From T1Sed10-7 sp041686695 (GTDB lineage Bacteria; Actinomycetota; Nitriliruptoria; Nitriliruptorales; Nitriliruptoraceae): DNA of 64,000 nucleotides. The translations under genes and the position numbers were made by a program. The DNA is taken from the NCBI GenBank assembly GCA_041686695.1, contig JAWLDJ010000004.1, positions 1 through 64,000 of the forward strand, written 5' to 3'. The notes beneath the pieces were generated by a model. The model did not search any database and had not been told where the DNA came from. It saw only the letters and a program-made list of their open reading frames with translations. Below, piece by piece: positions 60,612 to 64,000 of this stretch; the stretch's first letter is position 1; the number at the start of each line of letters is the position of its first letter.

Positions 60612-61630
60612 GTGCCCACCTGCCGGACCGCGCGACGGGCCAGCGCCGCGCCGGCCAGCACGACCACCACGACGATCAGGGTGGTCAGCACCGCCAGTGC
60701 CATCGCTTCCGGGCGGCTGGCGAGGTCCACGTCGGTGTAACGCTGGTGCGCGAGGACCGGCAGGACCGCCGGATAGCTCGCCCCGAGCAGCAGTGGCACC
60801 TCGAAGGTCCCGAAAGCGAAGGCGAACACGATGATCGCGGTCGAGAGCACCCCGGGCAGCAGCACGGGCAGGATGACGTACCGGAACCGCTGCCAGGTGG
60901 TGGCCCCGAGGGTGGCGGCGGCAGCCTCGAGGTCCCGGCCCGTGTCGCGCAGTATCGCCAGCGCCACGATCCCGACGAAGGGGACCTCCTTCCACACGTA
61001 CTGGATGATCACCCCGAGCGCATAGCGGTCGAACAGCAGCGCCGGGAAGTCGGCCGGCGATGCCGTCCACCCGAGGCTCGTGGTCACCCGCGAGACGAAC
61101 CCGCTCTGTCCGAGCAGCAGCAGGATCGCCACCGCCCCGATCACGTGGGGGATCGGCAGGTTGAGCTGGAACAGCGTCGTCACCGTCCGCCGGCCGACCG
61201 TGACCCGCCGGAGCACCAGCGCCGCAGCGACCCCGAGCACCACCGACAGCACCGTCGAGGTGACGGCGACGTGTGCGGTCAGCGCCACCGAGGGCCAGAA
61301 CTCCGGATCGGCGAGCAAGCGCCGGTAGGCCGCCAGGCTCGCTCCCGAGCTCCCGACGGCTCCCACGCCGAGCGAGCTGCGCAGCGCGGACCACACCGCA
61401 CCGCCGAACAGCCCGCCCACGACCACCATCGCCGGCGCGAGCCCCACCCAGGTCCGCAACCGCTCGTCACGTCGCCACCGCGCCCACCTGCGACCCGCGC
61501 GCCCGTGACGCGCACGGCCGTGACCCGCGCGACGCCGACCCGGCCGGCGGCCGCCGGGCACCAGCGCCGTGGCCGTGTCGTCGGAGACGCGCGGCGCTGC
61601 AGCCGGGGGCGGCGCTGAGCTCGGGGTCAC
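60608..61630 (-). CDS. ABC transporter permease, first subunit (YnjC N-terminal half-like)
   Basis: A protein of 340 residues. An Arg/Gly-rich N-terminal tail of about 55 residues, then six membrane helices and the EAA loop LEAAAATLGATTWQRFRYV. It is partner of the next permease. GTG 61630 overlaps the binding-protein stop (GTGA). The basic tails of both permeases are unusual and may lie against the membrane. Confidence 0.9.
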   Translation of the reverse strand: MTPSSAPPPAAAPRVSDDTATALVPGGRRPGRRRAGHGRARHGRAGRRWARWRRDERLRTWVGLAPAMVVVGGLFGGAVWSALRSSLGVGAVGSSGASLAAYRRLLADPEFWPSVALTAHVAVTSTVLSVVLGVAAALVLRRVTVGRRTVTTLFQLNLPIPHVIGAVAILLLLGQSGFVSRVTTSLGWTASPADFPALLFDRYALGVIIQYVWKEVPFVGIVALAILRDTGRDLEAAAATLGATTWQRFRYVILPVLLPGVLSTAIIVFAFAFGTFEVPLLLGASYPAVLPVLAHQRYTDVDLASRPEAMALAVLTTLIVVVVVLAGAALARRAVRQVGT

Positions 61631-62958
61631 CCGTCCTGACCCTGGCGGATCCGTCGGTCCCAGTCCGCCTCCAACCGGCTCGTCAGCTCCGCTCCGGGGT
61701 TGGAGGTGCGGACGCGCTCGAGCTGCTCCGGTGGGACAGCGAGATCACCGAGGCTGGCGCTGACGCCCTCCAGCGCCGCCCGCTGCTCGCCGTCGAGGCG
61801 GTCCGGCGACACCGCGATGCCGTCCCCCCACCCGTTGGCCGGGTCGAGCTTGGCGGCCTGCAACCCCGGGTCGAGGACCAGGTCGGCGAACACCATGGCT
61901 GCGGCCGGGTCGCCGGCGTTGCCCGGGATGGCGAGGTAGTGGTGGTCACCGATCGTGCCGGTGTCGAACACGAAGGGCCGTGCGGTGGTGGGGAGCACCC
62001 CGGCCTCGATGTTGGCGCCGATGCCGGCGGGCAGCTGGGTGAAGGTCAGGTCCACCTCGCCGTTGGCGAAGAGCCGGTCGAGATCGGCGATGTCGTTGGG
62101 GTAGGTCGTCCCGTCCCGCCACAGCGCGGGGGCGAGGTCCTCGAGGACATCGAACAGCTCCTCGGCCACCTCGGTGTAGCGATCCTGGTCGAAGCCGGTG
62201 ACCCAGGCCTCGGGCTCCCCGTCGAGCTCGTGGAACCACTGCGTCAGGAACCGTGTGCCGTGGAAGGACGGCGGCGCCGGATAGGTGAACCGACCGGGTT
62301 CGGCTCGGATCCAGGTGGCCAGCTCGGCGTAGGACCGGGGCAGATCGGTCACGTCCGTCCGGGCGGCGTCGGCGACGAACTGGAACTGTGCGCTCCCCCA
62401 CGGCGAGGTGCTGAAGGCCACGGGTCGTCCGGCGTCGAACGCGACAGCCGGGTCGCCCCAGTCCACCAGCTCGGCGTTGGGCAGGTGCTCTGCCCAACCG
62501 TCGGCCAGCAACGCGTCGGCCTGGCGCATCGTGGCGAAGTTCTCCCCGTTGAGCCAGATGACGTCGATGGCGCCATCGCCGGGGTCGGTACGCCCGGCCT
62601 CGAACTCGCCCAGCACGGCGTTGACGGCGTCGGCGGTATCGGCGAGCGGCACGCGGTTGAGGGTGATGCCGAGCTCCGCCAGCGCCGGACCGTAGACACC
62701 GTCCACGAAGGCGTTGATCTCGGTCGACCCGCCCCACATGTGAAGATCGAGGGTGGCACCGTCGGCGGCGGCCAGGACCTCGGGCCACTGGCGGGGGTCG
62801 GGGGCGTCGCCCACCTCGGTGTCGGGGGCGTCGCCCACCGCGGTGTCGGGGGCGTCGCCCACCTCGGTGTCGGAGCCATCCGCGCCCTGCGCCTCGGCGC
62901 CGTCACCGCTGCCGGCGCAGCCGAGGAGCACCAGGGCCGCGGCGACGAGGACGATCAC
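61627..62958 (-). CDS. ABC transporter substrate-binding lipoprotein (YnjB-like)
   Basis: A protein of 443 residues with signal VIVLVAAALVLLGC and lipobox LLGC. Just after it, three repeats of DTEVGDAP form a spacer. The mature domain matches the YnjB type: LHMWGGSTEINAFVDG, PLADTADAVNAVLGEFEAG, DVIWLNGENFATMRQAD and GRFTYPAPPSFHGTRFL. Ligand of YnjB is not established. GTG 62958 overlaps the purF stop by four bases. It delivers ligand to the two permeases downstream. Confidence 0.88.
   Translation of the reverse strand: MIVLVAAALVLLGCAGSGDGAEAQGADGSDTEVGDAPDTAVGDAPDTEVGDAPDPRQWPEVLAAADGATLDLHMWGGSTEINAFVDGVYGPALAELGITLNRVPLADTADAVNAVLGEFEAGRTDPGDGAIDVIWLNGENFATMRQADALLADGWAEHLPNAELVDWGDPAVAFDAGRPVAFSTSPWGSAQFQFVADAARTDVTDLPRSYAELATWIRAEPGRFTYPAPPSFHGTRFLTQWFHELDGEPEAWVTGFDQDRYTEVAEELFDVLEDLAPALWRDGTTYPNDIADLDRLFANGEVDLTFTQLPAGIGANIEAGVLPTTARPFVFDTGTIGDHHYLAIPGNAGDPAAAMVFADLVLDPGLQAAKLDPANGWGDGIAVSPDRLDGEQRAALEGVSASLGDLAVPPEQLERVRTSNPGAELTSRLEADWDRRIRQGQDG
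62800..62871 (-). repeat. Three 24-bp tandem repeats in the binding-protein gene
   Basis: Units at 62800-62823, 62824-62847 and 62848-62871. Units 1 and 3 are identical and unit 2 has one change. Each encodes one copy of the acidic octapeptide DT(E/A)VGDAP between lipobox and folded domain. Length may vary between strains. Confidence 0.9.
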
Positions 62959-64000
62959 ACGGTCTCGGGGAACTCGAACTTGATCTGGGCGAGCTGCTCG
63001 TGCTCCCCGGGGACGGGGATCGGGTAGTCGCCGGTGAAGCAGGCGGTGCACAGCTTCTCCCGCTGGTGAGGGGTCGACGCGATCAGGCCGTTCAACGAGA
63101 CGTAGTGCAGGGAGTCACAACCGATGAAGTCGCGGATCTCTTCCACCTCGAGGTCGGCCCCGACCAGTTCGGCGCGGGTGGCCATGTCGATGCCGTAGTA
63201 GCAGGGGTGTGCGATCGGTGGCGAGGTGATGCGCAGGTGCACCTCGGCCGCACCCGCCTCGCGCAGCATCGCCACCAGCTGGCGGGCCGTGTTGCCCCGC
63301 ACGATCGAGTCGTCCACCACCACCAACCGACGCCCCTCGACGATCTCACGGACCGGGGACAGCTTCAGCTTGATGCCGAGCTGGCGCAGCGACTGGGTCG
63401 GCTGGATGAAGGTGCGGCCGACGTAGCGGTTCTTCACCAGCCCGTCAGCGAACGGCAGCCCGCTCTCCGCGGCGTACCCCGCCGCGGCGTCGCGTCCCGC
63501 CTCCGGCACCGGGATCACGATGTCGGCGTCGACCGGGGCCTCACGCGCGAGCTGTCGCCCCATCGAGCGCCGGGCGTAGAGGACGCTGCCGCCGTCCTGC
63601 CGATGGTCGGGACGGGCGAGGTAGACCCACTCGAACAGACAGAAGGTCGGGTTCGGCGGTGCGAAACGCTGGCTGTGCAGCCCGTTGCCGTCGATCGTGA
63701 CCACCTCACCCGGCGACACGTCGCGGACGTAGACCGCACCGACGATGTCCAGCGCCGCGGTCTCCGAGGCGACCACCCAACCGCCGGTCGGGAGACGGCC
63801 GATCTGCAGCGGGCGGACACCATTGCGGTCGCGGAAGGCGTGGAGACGCTCCTCGTCCATCAGGACCACCGAGAAGGCGCCCTCGAGACGCGGTGCCGTG
63901 CGGACGATCGCCTCCTCGAGGCTGACGTCGACCTCCCGCGCGAGCAGGGCCGCCATGATCTCCGAGTCGTTGCCGCTCGGCAGGCCCAGCTCCCGTGCGA
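62955..64000 (-). CDS. purF: Amidophosphoribosyltransferase (N-terminal part outside window)
   Basis: The frame is open to the right edge, so about 150 N-terminal residues, including the catalytic Cys, are missing from view. Visible are the end of the glutaminase domain (ARELGLPSGNDSEI...GAFSVVLMDEERL, RDRNGVRPLQIG) and ASETAALDIVGA. The PRPP site is VVVDDSIVRGNTA. Fe-S-type cysteines are in HPCYYGIDMAT and CTACFTGDYP. It makes 5-phosphoribosylamine, first step of purine synthesis. Its TGA overlaps the GTG of the YnjB-like gene, an unusual partner for purF. Confidence 0.96.
   Translation of the reverse strand, partial: ARELGLPSGNDSEIMAALLAREVDVSLEEAIVRTAPRLEGAFSVVLMDEERLHAFRDRNGVRPLQIGRLPTGGWVVASETAALDIVGAVYVRDVSPGEVVTIDGNGLHSQRFAPPNPTFCLFEWVYLARPDHRQDGGSVLYARRSMGRQLAREAPVDADIVIPVPEAGRDAAAGYAAESGLPFADGLVKNRYVGRTFIQPTQSLRQLGIKLKLSPVREIVEGRRLVVVDDSIVRGNTARQLVAMLREAGAAEVHLRITSPPIAHPCYYGIDMATRAELVGADLEVEEIRDFIGCDSLHYVSLNGLIASTPHQREKLCTACFTGDYPIPVPGEHEQLAQIKFEFPETV

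Noticed and set aside
1..64000. CRISPR arrays, tRNA/rRNA genes, transposases, integrases, phage genes
   Set aside because: None were found in intergenic sequence or among the coding regions. The only repeats are short local duplications.

Overview
The window is high-GC, gene-dense bacterial DNA with many GTG starts, strong GGAGG-type ribosome binding sites and stop/start overlaps of the ATGA and GTGA kind. The gene content points to the Actinomycetota: a homodimeric AceE, Rip-like and YlbL-like membrane proteases, an XRE-STAND-WD40 protein and an NsrR-like Rrf2 regulator. A deep-branching class such as Nitriliruptoria would fit, but that is inference because no rRNA or other marker gene is present. 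I see no tRNA, rRNA, CRISPR array, insertion sequence or prophage. It reads as ordinary chromosome. Both ends cut genes: a LuxR-type regulator at the left and purF at the right.

Layout. 1-5.4 kb holds a regulator tail, a DUF1801 protein, a Na/Ca-exchanger-like membrane protein, an MFS transporter, a triple-BON protein and an MBL-fold hydrolase. 5.6-14.8 kb is a leftward set of pdhA-pdhB-E2-E3 (2-oxoacid dehydrogenase complex), PEP synthase and FtsH, tightly spaced or overlapping. 14.9-24.5 kb holds a GH15 glycosidase, a flavin disulfide reductase, a GyrI-like protein, a Ca-type P-type ATPase, an ATP-grasp ligase and a DUF72 protein. 25-30.7 kb holds a TauE/DUF1634 pair, phosphoglycerate mutase, an overlapping pair of membrane proteases, a STAS-like protein and ferritin. 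30.9-37.2 kb is mixed: a quinone oxidoreductase, a HAD phosphatase, two tandem SRPBCC-like proteins, an Rrf2 regulator, an Fpg/Nei glycosylase and class I aldolase.

37.2-45.2 kb is the most unusual stretch. Three successive strong hairpins are followed by a 1278-residue HTH-STAND-TM-WD40 protein, then two overlapping MutS-like ATPases and thymidine kinase. 45.4-48.6 kb holds cspA and a second, homodimeric pyruvate dehydrogenase E1 (aceE), with a perfect 17-bp palindrome upstream. 48.7-57.3 kb holds a lipoprotein, several unknown proteins, a threonine-dehydratase-like enzyme, an amino-acid dehydrogenase, a degenerate sensor kinase, a LysM membrane protein and a transmembrane protein pseudokinase. 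57.4-64 kb is a leftward operon of six genes: purF, a YnjB-like binding protein, two permeases, an ATPase and a SelD-associated-type flavoprotein. Every junction in it is a 4-nt stop/start overlap.

Functional theme. Glycolysis and the pyruvate node are over-represented: aldolase, ApgM, PEP synthase and two different pyruvate dehydrogenase E1 types. The single E2/E3 pair in this window may serve both E1s. Membrane quality control (FtsH, S2P, PDZ-S16) is a second theme. The best candidates for undescribed biology are the purF-ynjBCD-flavoprotein operon, the pseudokinase/LysM locus and the STAND/MutS-pair region.
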